In this document: piece by piece, positions 42,524-55,976 of the stretch
How the letters are laid out: the number at the start of each line of letters is the position of its first letter
Numbering within the stretch: the stretch's first letter is position 1
Assembly (NCBI GenBank): GCA_030407005.1
Contig: JAUDYN010000003.1
Coordinates: 682,001 to 746,000, forward strand
Direction of reading: 5' to 3'
Source: Desarmillaria ectypa
Lineage: Eukaryota > Basidiomycota > Agaricomycetes > Agaricales > Physalacriaceae
DNA length: 64,000 bases
Made by a program: the position numbers and the translations under genes
The notes under the pieces: generated by a model
The model's input: only the letters and a program-made list of their open reading frames with translations
Database searches by the model: none
Told to the model about the DNA's origin: nothing

Positions 42524-44008
42524 TCATGTTCTATTGAACGTCATCAAAGACCATATTGTAACGAGTTTATCCTTGGCACCTCCAATAAGCCACCGAGACC
42601 GCTCTTCCCTTTCTTGTTTACTCATGCCGTCCTCATCTTCATCTTCGTCGGCCTGGTACACAGATAGTGTTCGTGCAAAGACGACAGCCTGGCATCCATT
42701 CTTGTGGTATTTCAGAGTTCCTAGTGGTTTAAATGATTTCGTGGAATAGAGACGAATCCTTTCAAAATCGTAAGAAAGAAAAGGCAGTCGAGGAGAAGAT
42801 GACATACCGTCCGTCCCATCCACCTACAGCGCAAACCCTGCCGTCATCACGGATTGCGACTACCCCATTTCCCGGATGATTCGTTCGATGTGTCTCAGCT
42901 ACAAACGACTTTTGATACCGTTAAAAAAAGTAGGCGCACTTTCATTAACTATGCGACATACTGACAAGTCATATCGACCAATCAGATGATCTGCGGACAC
43001 TGTTAATGCCATGGAATTGTCGTTTGTTACACTCATAGCCATTACTGTTGGGTGTTAGAGATGTTAACAGAGGAAACGAAAGCGCACATACCGGCCTCGG
43101 CGTGTAGCTTCACCTTCCACAGCACTTTCCATCCTAGCCCTTCAACGGACGTTGTCCTATCTGACTTGACAAATTCCCGCAATGTCACACTTCCACTTTC
43201 ATATGCTATAAGTATTCGGAGAGCGCCACCATGCTCGAATAGATGAAGGGACATTATAATACCTATATATAAATGAGTGAGGCGGAGGTAAATTCCAAAA
43301 ACTACAATTACCAGTCGCTTGATTCCCGCGCCCGTCAGTGGAAAGAATGGGGCCGTTGCTTTCTTGCTTTCCTATCGCAGCGTGAACTCGACTGCAAGAT
43401 GGTAGAGACCAAATATCGGCCTGGGAAGTTGTAAGAATCCATTCAAAGGAGTAGAGCTACTGTAATACCTCTGAAGACTCGACTAAATTCGGTAGTGCAA
43501 TAAGAGCCTCGTTGGATTGATCCCTGGACGATGAGCCTGTTGTGTTGTCGTTCGATAGCAAGGGCATCAACGAAAACCTGCAATAGTTCAAGGTATTCAC
43601 ATCCATCGAGTAACGGAGTACGGGAACGGACGACTCAGATAGAGCTGCTGATCCTCCGATTCCTGGCAGCTCCTCGACGCGATGCCATACGTGAAGCTTA
43701 TTGTCTCGACCTTGTCTGCATCCTTTGGTGTAAACTGTGCCTCCGATGAAACCGAAAGCGACGTACGTGATAATGTTTGCTCCCCACTCCTGTACACCGA
43801 GTACTCCGTCGTTGTGGGCCTTCCAAGAGGATATAGGACGCAATGTACGCGTCGATATCGACACGACAAATCCTGAACTATCTCCCGAGTATATTCGCTC
43901 GTTGTCCAGGGAGATGAAGAGGGTAGTCACACCAGAAGAATGGGACCGAAGGATATGGCGTGGGGGTGGTGGTGGTTCGGACATTTTTGCCGATTCTCCC
44001 GATTTCAC
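42524..44008 (-). CDS. ASA1: ASTRA-associated protein 1, WD40
   Basis: Seven exons on the minus strand: 43767-44008, 43469-43715, 43312-43420, 43092-43262, 42962-43044, 42808-42908, 42524-42758 (1188 nt, 395 aa). A second ATG at 43984 (MSEPPPPPRHILRSHSSG) gives 387 aa and is the likelier start, since family members begin with PP-x-PRH-LRSH. WD repeats are visible throughout (LFISLDNERIYSGDSSG, RDNKLHVW, VCAVGGWDGRIRLYS, WLIGGAKDKLVTIWSL). The protein is a partner of the ASTRA/TTT complex acting on PIKK kinases and chromatin remodelling. The insert before the last blade is very acidic (DEDEDED). It converges on GID1, with 155 bp between the stops. Confidence 0.88.
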
Positions 44009-44292
44009 TTTGCTTGATCAGTGATCATCGCCAGTCTCGATATTTCATCGAGTTCTCGAAACCTAGTTCTATCCTTGACGAGCAACGCTGGGCTGGTATG
44101 TGAAATTGATTTTCACACCAATTTTCCCTTTAAGAGTGAATTCAGGTACTCGACGGTACTCGTGGCAAGGCCAGCTGTTGATATGAACATCCTTGGCGCG
44201 CGGGGATTGAAGATTGTCCCTTAACACCTTGACGGTTATCACCAGAATAAAGATACAAAGCTCGATTTTTAGGTCGGCGGCTGTCATCACTC
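44009..44292. promoter_or_regulatory. Divergent spacer between ASA1 and the ZZ-finger gene
   Basis: 284 bp between the two start codons, so it must hold both promoters. No convincing motif was identified. Confidence 0.4.
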
Positions 44293-45503
44293 ATGATTCC
44301 CAGCCATATCGATTGTGATTCCTGTTCTCAGGTTATCTTACCATCCAAACCACGGGTCCACTGCCTCACCTGTTCCGACTACGACTTATGTGCTGATTGT
44401 GCTCTCAGCGAACGGTTCACTAGTCAACACGATTCGTCTCACCGTACCCAGATATACCGGTTCAGTGGAGGAGGCGACTTACCACCTTCGCTGTCAGAAA
44501 CTATATCCTTGAACTATACCGTTCCTGTTCGTCAGTCTCCAACTTCCAGCAGTCTCCCGCCTCTCCTGCCGCGTCGGCAATCATCAGGTCCGCCGCCCCC
44601 CTTGCCGCCGAGGTCCAATTCTGGTAACAGTGCATCAGGGCGTCCTAGCACGGTCCCGCCGTCTCCACGTATTCCCCCCACCAACCCACCGAACGTCTAC
44701 GCTGATCGTAGCGAGATGCTAGCTTGGGGTCCGTTGTTCGACGGTTATATGGATGTCACCGCCGTCGGTGACTCGTTCTTCAACGCGATCTTCACATATC
44801 TAGACCCGTCATATACTGGATATCTTACTCCAGAAGTATATTCGCGTTTCTTGGATGATCAAGGGTATCTACTTCATGAGAACGTCTGCAAGTACTTTTC
44901 TTTATCTTCGATACAAAGAATTAACTCGCGCACACCATAGGGAAGTCAAACCTCGTTCTAGATACCGTGTACGGTGGCTCCGAGGAGAACATGGCAGACA
45001 AGGCACTAAGAAATGCCTATGATCTCTTTTCCATCGAGCATATCCTCAAGCATAGACACAACCCGCCGGGATCTACAACTCCCTCTATAACAACCCAGCT
45101 ACAGGGTCTATTTGGAAACGCGTTCAATCCAGCGATGATGCATTCTGTTCCCCTCCAGTCCTCTAATTCTCAGATGCCTCTCCTTACACGGAATGGCTTC
45201 ATCGACATAACAACAGTTGAGGTCCTCTCCGACCCATCGAGAGCTTGGGGGAATCTCTCACGTGTGTTGAGAGCGTATCAGCTGGAGCCATTCCGGGCAT
45301 GGGGGGACATGCCACGGAGTGTATTGCCAGAAGCTGCCGACGAAAGAATGCTGCAGCGTGTACGAGGCGTTTCAAACTTTGCAAAGGTGAGGGGAGGGCA
45401 GCAATTGGCGTCTGCGAGGGCAGAGATGGAGTTGCGACGTCAAGGCAGAGAGAACGCTCTTGACCTTATTGGTGATACACGGTACAGATATGTACATAGA
45501 TAA
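44293..45503 (+). CDS. ZZ-type zinc finger protein
   Basis: Two exons, 44293-44887 and 44941-45503 (1158 nt, 385 aa). The intron is of the GC-AG class (donor GCAAGT): only this junction joins VW-KSNLVLDTVYGG in frame. Residues 5-50 form a ZZ finger (CDSC, CLTCSDYDLCADC, then HDSSHRTQ). A Pro/Ser linker follows, then a conserved block (WGPLFDGYMDVTAVGDSFF, LDPSYTGYLTPEVYSRFLDDQGY) resembling an EF-hand-like region of fungal ZZ proteins, and a helical C-terminus. ZZ fingers bind peptide N-termini or histone tails. The cellular role of this protein is not known to me. Confidence 0.8.
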
Positions 45504-45870
45504 ACCCAAATCCGGTTAGGTGTACTACCATTGCTGTAGTATAGTGTATTAATATTGTACTTTCTGAACCAGAGATTTTGTACAGGACAGCCCGAGAGTG
45601 ATCATATATATTACACACTTTCATGGGTAGATGTCCTCAGTCTAAAACGATGTCCGCCAATAAGATTGGAATATTAGATAAGAAATGCGCGGCGCGTCCT
45701 CATCTTCGGTAAGTCCCGGCATCGGTTGAACAGACCCCCCACCACCGCGGGCGTCTATCGACCATCAACAAGGTGTTGCCTTGTGAATCACGTTTTGGGC
45801 AGGCTCAAAGGGATGTATATAGCCGACGCCACCATGGGAAATCACCGAGTGCCCCCTCGTTTTCCCCACC
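45504..45870. other. Spacer between the ZZ-finger gene and the DUF3638 gene
   Basis: 367 bp, containing the 3' UTR of the ZZ gene (T/A-rich near 45530-45610) and the promoter of the next gene. No motif stands out. Confidence 0.4.
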
Positions 45871-48800
45871 ATGGACGACTCCGTGCTCACCTACATCGTC
45901 AACCATGTTTTCATGCCACCGGTTCTGCCGCAGGAAGATGACCGGGATATGACCAATGATGCGGCGCTATGCCATGCCGTCTTAGAATGTGCTTACCACT
46001 ATCGGCGGTGTCTTGTCAATTATGCCCACAAGCTGCGAAAATGGGATATCATTATCAAGATGCTTCAACATTTCAAGGCAACTCTCACTGCTACCCTTGA
46101 GTCTGTGGAGGTGGAACAACAGCTCGCCATGATGAATATTGGAGGTAAGAGTGATATTTTCTCACTTCCTGGGAGTAACAGTACCAATGCAATGCTTCTA
46201 GATATACTCGTATTCTATATCAACGCACAGAACGCATGCGTCATTTTTCGAAAGCGGAAGAAAGAAATCATATATGAAGCCTTCGAGGTCATGTTCCCGA
46301 ATGAGAAAGTCATGGGCACGGTCGGAAAACTCATTTCATCTTTTCCTGGACCTGCCATAGCATTCCCGACCGAGACTTTGGAAATACCCGACTTTCGTAA
46401 AGAACTGGCCTCGTTTTTGGTGCAGATGCACAACGACTTCCTGGAAGAGGCTTTACCGAAAAGTCGGAAAGCCGGTCACGATGTGATTGAAGAGCGGGAA
46501 TCTGCGCATCCTCGCTTTATCACACAGCTTCTCACGGGAATCTTGTACGGCCAGGGAGGGCGTGCAGCTGACGTCAAGCGATTTTCGAAGCGAATCAACG
46601 ACGTCGTCTTGTGGTTGAATGCGAAGCTTCCTTGGAGGCGATCTCCAATCTGGCTTGTCCTTCGCGTAGCCCTGCAATCGTCGCTATATGCAGGTGAGTC
46701 ACTCCATATCTGCCATCTGTATGTGAAGTTCACCTTCTGCTAAGGTGTTGACCATTCCGATTACAAGACTTTCCTTGCCTATTTCATCGCTTCCATCTTA
46801 GACAAAGCAAGGCTGAAGGGATGGAGCAGCGACTTAATCGACGTTATGAAAAAGAAAATGTGCCGTCGGCTTGCAAAGCTTGGCTCGTCTTCTCCGGCGT
46901 TCTTGAAAGAGGAAGTGCAGTCTGTTGGGAAGGAGGTGAATGCTCTTATCGAGAAGAGGGGTAGGGATATCGAGATACAGCAACAGAAATATTTATATTG
47001 GAATCCTTCGGAGTTGAACATCGCTGCCGATGCCACAATCACCCTTCCAAATTCGAGGTCTTACATCGAAGGAATTTTACGACGTGCTTCCTCTCCGCAA
47101 CCGGCGTCTCCATTTTCCCCCAACCACATCCCTCGTCTGAAAGACAATCCAGATTTCTCCTCGTTTACAAAAGACCGCCTCTGTACGGCCTTTAAGGAAG
47201 ACAAATACATTGCACTGGCAGACTTTGAATACTGCGTCGAGAACCATCTAGACGACTGGATTTCTGGAGCTCTTCACCAGAGCGCAACCTCGGGCATTCT
47301 ATATGATTGCTTATTTGAATATAAAGCAGCAGCTGAACCTGCCTATTTGTCGAATGCGGAGGACGAGTCGATAATGCTCCTTACGATCATAGATCTGTGG
47401 GTAGCATTGGATAAGGTCGCAGTTGCTCAGTATCCATTGTTGCGTGACTGCTTGCCTGAGGTCCCGGTTGAGCTTTTGAAGCCTCTTCTGCTGCGACGAT
47501 CCAAATCTCTTATTCGGATAGTCATAATCATTTCGTACATTCGCAATCGTCGTCGTCTGGCAACTCGCAAAGAGTCTTTATTTGACCCCACTGCCAGTCG
47601 CGGCAGCTTTGCTGTCCGTTATTTCAACTCTTCCACTGAACTTCAACAACTCAAACAGAGGATCGAATATGATGCTGCTCTGGAACGGGCGAAAAAAGTC
47701 ATGGAGCTACAGAAAATGAATGATCATTATCATGCTCTCAAAGAGGAAACGGAGGGCCTAGAGCACGAGTATACTGAGAAATGGCAGCGTAAACGTGGGC
47801 GTTATGTGCAAGTTCATGGCAAGGCGTGCAGGAAGTGCAGGCTTGAAAAACAGTACACATCTATGACCATCGCCGTTCACGAACATCCCTTGCCTGATGA
47901 CGTGGAGATGGCAAAAATGGTTGTCTTTGAGGTCCAATGCCCGACTGTCATTCAGCATTGGAGGGTGGCAACTTACACCATCCTTCATGATGTTTGTACA
48001 CCACCTTCCTCTCACGATGCCCTTCCTGCTTCGCCCCCTATGAAGCTGGCTTCGTACTCTCCCCTTCAAAAATACATCTCTGGAGGTCTAAGTCGAGTGA
48101 CTTTAGCATCGTCAACCAAGTCATTCCTGCAAGCCCACTACAAGAATCCAAAAATCCCCACTACTGAGGCGCAGGTGTGTCTCCGTAGTGGCCTGAATTA
48201 TAATCTATATGATTCCAAGGACGACATATGGATTTTCAAGCCATTCATCAGCTGTGATGTCCATGATCGATGCACCCTTCAACTAACACCAGATGGGATA
48301 TATGACAATTTACAACATGCGGTTCGGAATACGAGTCATACATCAAATGAAATAATCGCCCATCAGTCTGACTGCTCGACTGGTCTGACGCTTCACGAAT
48401 ACGAAGCATTCGCTGGGTTACGGACGGGAGAAAGATTGCAGTGGCTGAATATCATAAGAGAGCTGAGAGCCCGGACGCTCACTTTCAATCGAGAAGCAGT
48501 TCATACGCTCCTGAATCAGAGTGCATGTCAGGTCGGTGCTGTCGCTGAGGACGGTGTCCTTGAGTGGCACGTCGACCTTTACGATCCTTCCTTTCGTCGA
48601 GTTCTTTTGGGGGAGCTATGGGAGCTTTTGCTGAGCGTGAAAGGCAACTGGCTAGAGGGGGTAACTCTCAGGTCGATTATCTTGCTGACAAGCCGGCTGT
48701 TAGTAACGATCACTCCAACTGAGGTCTCTCACTGTATGGTCAACAATAGCATCTCTGCATATGACATCCTGCGCGAGGCACGGACCGTCGTCTTTTCATG

Positions 48801-51800
48801 GGTACAAATACTTGTCAAGAAGCTTCAGGAGATGGATAAAGAGGATGCCATGCATGACTTGCAATGTCGTGTCTTTGAATTAGCAGCTACTGTCCGGGCA
48901 ACATATGACGTTGAACCAGGACATGTCCCGGCTCTGTTACAGTCTAGCGAAGATGTCAAGATTTTAGTCGAAAGTACCATCATCATGCACGACAATACTC
49001 CGGTTACGCAAGAGTCCATATCACCGGTTACGCGAAGGCTTTTACGCCGGAGCGAGAGGCTTGCTCATTTCATTGAGCCGTACGTGCGGGATATGGTGTC
49101 GAACGGTGCTCATCAGCAGGGTGTAAACCTTGCTATAACATCCATATGGCCAGCCTACCGTGCTACCCGTTGGACAGTGTTGGGTTCTCCCAATCATCGA
49201 TGGATCAGCACCTCGACGGCTGTAGATGCTGGCCAACAGTCCCAGCAAGTGCATCTCAACCTGCTGACAGGACTGCTCCTTATCAACGGCAAGCCACTCG
49301 GTCGGCTGCCACGGGATATTACTAGTCATGCGACATATGGCAGAATCTTTGGTGCGGTAAGTTGTTCAGCACGTCTCTTAATATACGCGTTGCCAATATT
49401 TACGCAGAAAAACCTTGATGTTATTCCTTCTGATATGCCTGGTATCGAATATGCAAGTCGCTGTTTAATTTCGGGATGGCAGGTTCGTGATTACTGCTCA
49501 AACTCCAAATAGCGGGTACTTAGTATAGTATTACAGGTATACTTAGGCTTGCGAAATGATGCTCTCGTTATCCGAGCCAAAAGCAAGGACGTCGTTTTTG
49601 AGTTGATACCACATACAACGTTCAACCTTGACCTTCCACGACTGTTTGTCGAGGAGTACACTCATTGGATCAATTTAAAGACTTCTGAAGTCGAGCTTCG
49701 GCCACTTGTTTCTCTTTGGGAGTCATCTCCACAGAACTGGCAGATGATTTTCAATGCTTCCAAGCGGAGAATGGTCCTTGACAATCATGAAATGATTGAT
49801 ATCCATAGTCGAACATTCAAAATGGTATCAGGCCGCCTCCAGAACTTCGAGCAATGTCAGTATATCCACATCACCCGCGCTGCTCCCGATATTGGCCTAT
49901 CTGCCGATTTACCCCGCTTTCAACTGTCCTTCTTCCTCAATAAGGATGCTGAACTTGAATGTCATAATATTCCCAATATGTTGATCGATAGAAATCAGTC
50001 TGCTGGATCGTTGTTGGGCCTCGAGAGCAGGCTTGTCCTACGCTCCAAGCACAGTCTGAAGCTCCCTCGATGCCGGCGTATTCTAGTTCCTTTTGGAAAA
50101 GTCGAGGTTGAGCGGCGAGAAGACCACGTCCGGATTGTGGTTCAGACAGGCTCTACTCGATCCATCAAGTTCTATGACTACACCATCGATAGTGACATCG
50201 GTCGTCTTGTCAGCAGCCCTGATCTGACCAGCAACCTATATCAGGCCTTTTTGCATGCGCTATCCAGTCATCCTCTTCCCGATCCTCTCACTGGACAGAC
50301 CGGTACCGAAGAAGCCATTCAACTACTCCAATCTGCGGCGTGTTATTCATTCCAGAACATCTCAAAAATGGACCTGGAATTGCTACGCAATATTGGTGCT
50401 CTCACTCCCGATCACACCTGGTATCCTACGCACAAGGAAAGCATGCAGAGCATTCAGCGGCATTATTACCAGTGCTCATCGCAGGGTCAGCACCACGCCT
50501 TCTATAAGCTTGTTAGAGAAATTATGGACTATGCGAGACTTATGACAGCCTTCAGCAGTAGTTCTGATCACCCGTTACGCTTCGATGATCCAAGCTCACA
50601 ACATTTATTGGACCGATCCAGTTTTCGACTTTCACACCTCTATCCTGCCGACTACTCATTATTCAACCATCGAGAAAAAGACTATGATGTTATATACCAC
50701 TCTCGTGATCAAGAACAAGATCTCGGCAAGATGGCTGCAGAGACATCTCGGATGATCAAGGATGGATCCTTCAGCAGAATTCCGGGACCTTCTCTAACAG
50801 AGAAGCTTTCATATTGGAATAGCATTGGTCCTGCGGAGATGGACTTTTCGTTGTCTTACACGCGGTCATGGCTCAGCTCTAAGCATCTCCAAAGAAACTG
50901 GCTTTCCTTCCTGCTGTTGAACTGCACCAGTTCAAGCACTACTACTAGGAAGTGGCAGGCTCTGTTTAGCTTGTCAGCTATGGCATATAATGATACTGGA
51001 ATCCGAGCCATGATCCCCTCGTTGCTTGCTCTCGCTGTGTGCTCTTGGGGTCACATATCAGCAGAGTTGAACCTTACATGGTGTTCAATTAATTCTCTGA
51101 GATCGTTCGATCTATCTGTCGGATCCACACCGGGAGAAATGAAGCTGATTGCGATGGTGTCGAATGCCCGTGTTTCATTAAAGGCTAGTCCTGTTGCATC
51201 TATGGTGCAGCGCGATTCGGAAAGCTACTCGGCCTTCCTTCGCCGGAAAGAAGCAGCATATGATAGGCTTGACAAAGAGCAAGCTCCAGCAGTGCTCCGC
51301 CAACTTCTTGCCTCATGGTCTCCGGAAAGTGAACCAACTCGTATCCAGATATCTACTAAATTCTCATCAATGTTCAAAATTGACGCGCTGTCGACCACAG
51401 TTATGTCATACTTTCGGGATTGTTTCCACAATGGGCAGCTGCTACGTGTCACTGACGCCGTACAAGGTGCTATCGCCAGTATGCTTGCACAACATCCACA
51501 GATTACGAGTATGGTGTCTTACAACTTTACGGCGTGTTCGACTCGACCTAAATCGCACTCCATAGCGGTACCTCTGACTCGGAATCAGCTCTTGGTATCT
51601 CGCGACGCTGTCTGCATAGGAACAGCTCATGACGTCACAACTTTATTCTGGCCAATCGAATGTGATCTGCCTAACTCGTCACCTGTGGGCACTGGAGGTG
51701 CCGCGCTGCTCGCTTCGTTAACATCTGAGTTCAGGAATAGTAGCAATAAGCTAAAGCGATTATACGGCGCAGAGCTCGACGAAAGTCGGCAGCATTTGTC

Positions 51801-54800
51801 TTCGGTACCTGTGTCCGTGGGCAAAATGGAGGATTACCGATATACATGTCAGGCAGCTCTGACACACGTATTGGAACAGATCACTGCTTCCTTGCAGGCC
51901 TCCGACTCTCATGAATCAGCACTACAGCTCGGAGGGTTGTGGCCATGCATAAATACTCGTTCCATCCTCCGCCAAATCACACAGGACATAGGAACTGACT
52001 GGAAATCTACGATTATAAAGTTTACACTACTATTCATGCAGCATCAACGAGCACAGCGGCTGTTACTTTCAGTGGTCGATCAGAATTCCATCGAATTCTA
52101 CAGAGAGATGAGTAGCGACAAAGTGACTGCGATACTCCCTGAATGGCTCTTGCTCCAGGTAAGCTTTGGACTTCCTGTATTCCAGTAACACTGCTAATAA
52201 GAGAACAGGTGGATAACGATTTTATCAGCCGTCGTATTCAGACCTCAGTTGCGCATGAAATAATATCTCCTTCATCAAAAGAAAACTCTGTTCTGCAGCT
52301 GAATATGGGAGAGGGAAAGTCATCAGTCATCATCCCCATGACTGCCGTCGTTGCTGCTGATGGCCGGTCTATTGCTCGAGTCGTGGTTCTGAAGTCTTTG
52401 GCCAGACAGATGTTCCATTTACTCGTGCAGCGCATCTCTGGACTGGTCAATCGTCGTGTATTTTACATGCCATTCTCCCGTCGCCTCACCATAGGATCTA
52501 AAGAGATCGAAGCGATTTGGAAACTTTATCGCCAGTGCATGGATGACGGTGGTGTATTGGTCATTCAGCCAGAGCACATTCTATCGTTCAAGTTGATGTG
52601 CGTAAACAGGCTTCTAGACAACAATAAGGGATGTGGGATTAGTCAAGGTGCCGAAGCTGCTCAGCTGCTAGAATTACAAAAATGGCTTGATGGCCATGTC
52701 AGGGATATTTTGGATGAAAGCGACGAGATTCTTCACGTCCGTTACCAACTTATCTACACAATGGGCACACAGCGTTCACTGGAAGGTCATCCAGACCGCT
52801 GGACGACTACCCAGCAGATTTTTACGCTTGTAGCCGACGTCATCCCGTCCGTCAAGTCGAAAGCTCCTCATTCAGTAGAAATCGGACATCCCAAGCAAAA
52901 AGATGGTTCATTTCCCTTCATTCGCCTGTATTCGACCGAAGACGATGAGATTGATGCTGGTACAGAGCTTATCAATTCCGTATGCACACATATTCTGGAC
53001 GGGAGACTTGAGAACTATCCTGTCTTCGCACGACTATCTGATAACCTTCGCCAAAAGGTCAGACGCTTCATCTCCAAAGTTGCTGTTGAGCCAGATGTGG
53101 CCAAGTCCGTCCAGGATCTTTACTTCGGGACGGATACATGGAACCTGCTGTTATTGTTCCGTGGACTCCTTGGGCATGGCATTCTTGTCTATGTCCTGAA
53201 GGCGCGCCGCTATCGAGTGGATTATGGATTGGATCTCAGCCGGACGCTGTTGGCCGTTCCATATCGTGCAAAGGATGTACCTTCCTTAGCTGCAGAGTTC
53301 GGCCATCCGGACGTCGCCATTACTCTCACTTGCCTGTCATATTACTACGCAGGCTTGACTGATGAACAGGTGGACATCTGTTTTGACCTTCTTTTCAAAG
53401 AGGACGACCCGAGCATTGAATACAGCGCCTGGATCAAAAACAACGAGTTGATTCCGCCAGAACTGTGCTATATCAGTGGCGTTAACGTGAAGGACATGGA
53501 ACAACGTTCGCAACATTTGATACCCCTCTTTCATTGCAACCGTGCTGTGATCGATTTCTTTTTATCCCGTGTCGTATTTCCCAAACACGCAAAGGAGTTC
53601 CCCCAGAAGATATCGACGTCAGGGTGGGACTTGGCGGCAAGTAGGTCCAAGTATACCACAGGTTTCAGCGGTACCAACGACAACCATCATCTTCTTCCCT
53701 TGTCCATTCGACAGTATGATCCTGTTAAACAGCAAGGTACTAATGCCAAAGTGCTGAACTGTCTCCTTCGTCCGGAAAACAACCATTACCGGTGTATCTG
53801 TGATCCATCGACCGGCAGCAGTCTGACGACGAAGGGACTCCTACAACTTTTGGTCGACCAAGATCCTGAAATCCGTGTCTTATTGGATGTAGGGGCACAA
53901 ATGTTTGATCTTCATAACGAGCAATTGGCGAAGTGCTGGCTTAGTCTGCGATCAGATCTGTCTGCGGCGATTTACTTCGATGACGCCGATGAGTTAATGG
54001 TCGTAGATCGTCGGGGCATTGCAGATCCGTTGTTTTTGTCTCCGTTCAAGTATCAGCTAGATAAATGCATCGTTTACCTGGACGAAGCCCATACTAGAGG
54101 GACAGACCTGAAGTTGCCCGTGACTTTCAGAGCTGCGGTGACTCTCGGAGCGAATGTAACAAAGGACAGGCTTGTTCAAGGTTAGTCATCTAGGAACGCC
54201 GTGTGTTATGTGCACGATTACTCACTTGAGCTTTAGGTGCTATGCGCATGCGACAGCTTGGTCAAGGGCAGTCAGTCATGTTTTTTGCGCCTCGGGAGAT
54301 AGACTCGAAGATCAGAAAGGCTGCTCAGAAGTCAGAGTCCGCCAAGGTTGAGGCTGTCGATATCTTGAGGTGGAGCATACTTGAAACCTGCGATGAAATC
54401 ACCCATCGTATACCTCAATGGGCTCAACAGGGTTACGACTACCGACGACGAAAAGAAGCATGGGAGGCATATATTTCTTCTGATAAATCACCGGCGGTTC
54501 TCGATCCCTGGCTTCAGCCTGAAGGCCGTTCTCTTCAGGAATTATATGGTCTTCCAGATGGTCCCGCTCCTGGTTCGGCCATTTGGCAAGTCGGTGATAT
54601 TCGCGAACGTTGTGAAATGCTGGGTGTTTCCGTCGTTTCTGAGACCAACATGGATGAAGAGCAGGAGAGAGAAGTCAGCCACGAGATTGAGAGGGAGCGG
54701 CAGGTTGAAAGACCTGCAAAGGTTCCACCTGTTACCCATTTCCTGCACACCGATGTCCGCACGTTCATTCGCACAGGCACCATAAAGGCACTATCCACTG

Positions 54801-55471
54801 CGTTCAAGCCTCTGTTCCGCGCATTTGACGGACTCTCATCCGCACTTCCGATAGGCGAAAATATATGGGCACCAAATCTTCTTTGCACCCAAGACTTTGC
54901 TACCACAACATCTGACCATGGCCGGAATGTTTCTGACTACCTGAGGTCAATTCATTGGATCGTTTCCGCAAAACGCAACGAGAACACGACCCTCGTTGTA
55001 CTCAGCCCATTCGAAGTCAACGAATTATTGTCAGACATACGCACCAGCAGCAAAGTGCATCTCCACATCTATTCGCCCAAAGTCAGTGTGTCCACAAAAC
55101 CTTTCGATGATCTTCAATTCTACTGTATCCCGGAGCCTAGCATCGAGATCAACGATGACCTCTTAATAACCCAGCTGAACATCTTCGCCGGCCAATTATA
55201 CATCCAGGATTACGAGAAATATCGGCGGCTATGCTCGTTTCTAGGCCTATACCATGGGAAACGCTCTGCGGATGTCGACGTTACAATACTAAGCGATGGA
55301 TTTATCAAGCCGCAATATCGCAGTAAAGGAGATATCTCACCTTTTACAATGAGCCCAGTGCCCTTCTGGAAAGCACTGTTGGGATCACGGCGGAAAGGAC
55401 ATCCCTATCTAGCCACTCATGTTGGAAAGATGCTTCATGGACATGTGTTAACACCCGAATCGTTTGACTAA
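45871..55471 (+). CDS. Giant DUF6606-DUF3638-DUF3645 protein, SF2-like ATPase
   Basis: Six exons: 45871-46693, 46745-49356, 49408-49482, 49537-52158, 52209-54180, 54237-55471; 9339 nt, 3112 aa, the usual size of this fungal family. The N-terminus (TYIVNHVFMPPVLPQEDD) is DUF6606. DUF3638 starts near residue 2065 and contains LNMGEGKSSVIIPMTAVVAA, a Walker-A-like loop. DUF3645 contains IVYLDEAHTRGTDLKLP (about 2665-2685), a DEAH-type Walker B, followed by MRMRQLGQGQ, similar in place to helicase motif VI. I infer a SecA/SF2-like motor; the substrate is unknown, and database names such as ubiquitinyl hydrolase are weakly founded. A dead inverted paralogue lies at 28389-38536. Start ATG 45871 matches the paralogue's. 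Confidence 0.9.
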
Positions 55472-55976
55472 CTTGTACGTGCGTTTCGCTGAGAGTTGAT
55501 TATTGTCGATGCTCATCAGTCTTCACAGTTGCCAAAGAGGGCTTTGAGATGGAATTTAATTGTGTAGATTCGATTAGCAACTCGTTCTCCGATGTATAGA
55601 TACGTAACAAACAATGTTTCTAACAACCCGTAAACGGTCCCAGCTCGAATTAGTCTTCATAACATACTCATTAAATTGACGGTGCTTGTTGCGTTGACGC
55701 CGTACACAGCTCCCGTGAAAGTAAACATTCCATTAGTAGTAGCACTGAGACTCATGCCGAATGTAGACGCTATAACAGGTAGTAGTGGTGGTAGTATTCC
55801 ATCGTCGCAGTGCAAATCTTCTATCAATGATGACCGTGTGAATATTAGGTAATGACACACTGTCGCGGGGTCACTGTCCTGCTTTGGAACGGCTCTCCCT
55901 TCAGGCCTCTGTTGGTCCTCATTTTGCCTTCTTGCCTTCATCTGCACCGCTCTTCTACGCGTAGGCAGCCAGTTTC
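55472..55976. other. Spacer between the DUF3638 gene and MDV1
   Basis: 505 bp. It should contain the 3' UTR of the upstream gene and the promoter of MDV1. A 96-codon minus-strand frame at 55657-55947 has no recognisable features and I do not call it. Confidence 0.45.

Noticed and set aside
43531..43876. Plus-strand ORFs across ASA1
   Set aside because: They are shadows of spliced ASA1 exons whose joined frame matches the family throughout.
55657..55947. Minus-strand ORF of 96 codons between the DUF3638 gene and MDV1
   Set aside because: No family signature, no splice or promoter support, and it overlaps the expected 3' UTR and promoter.
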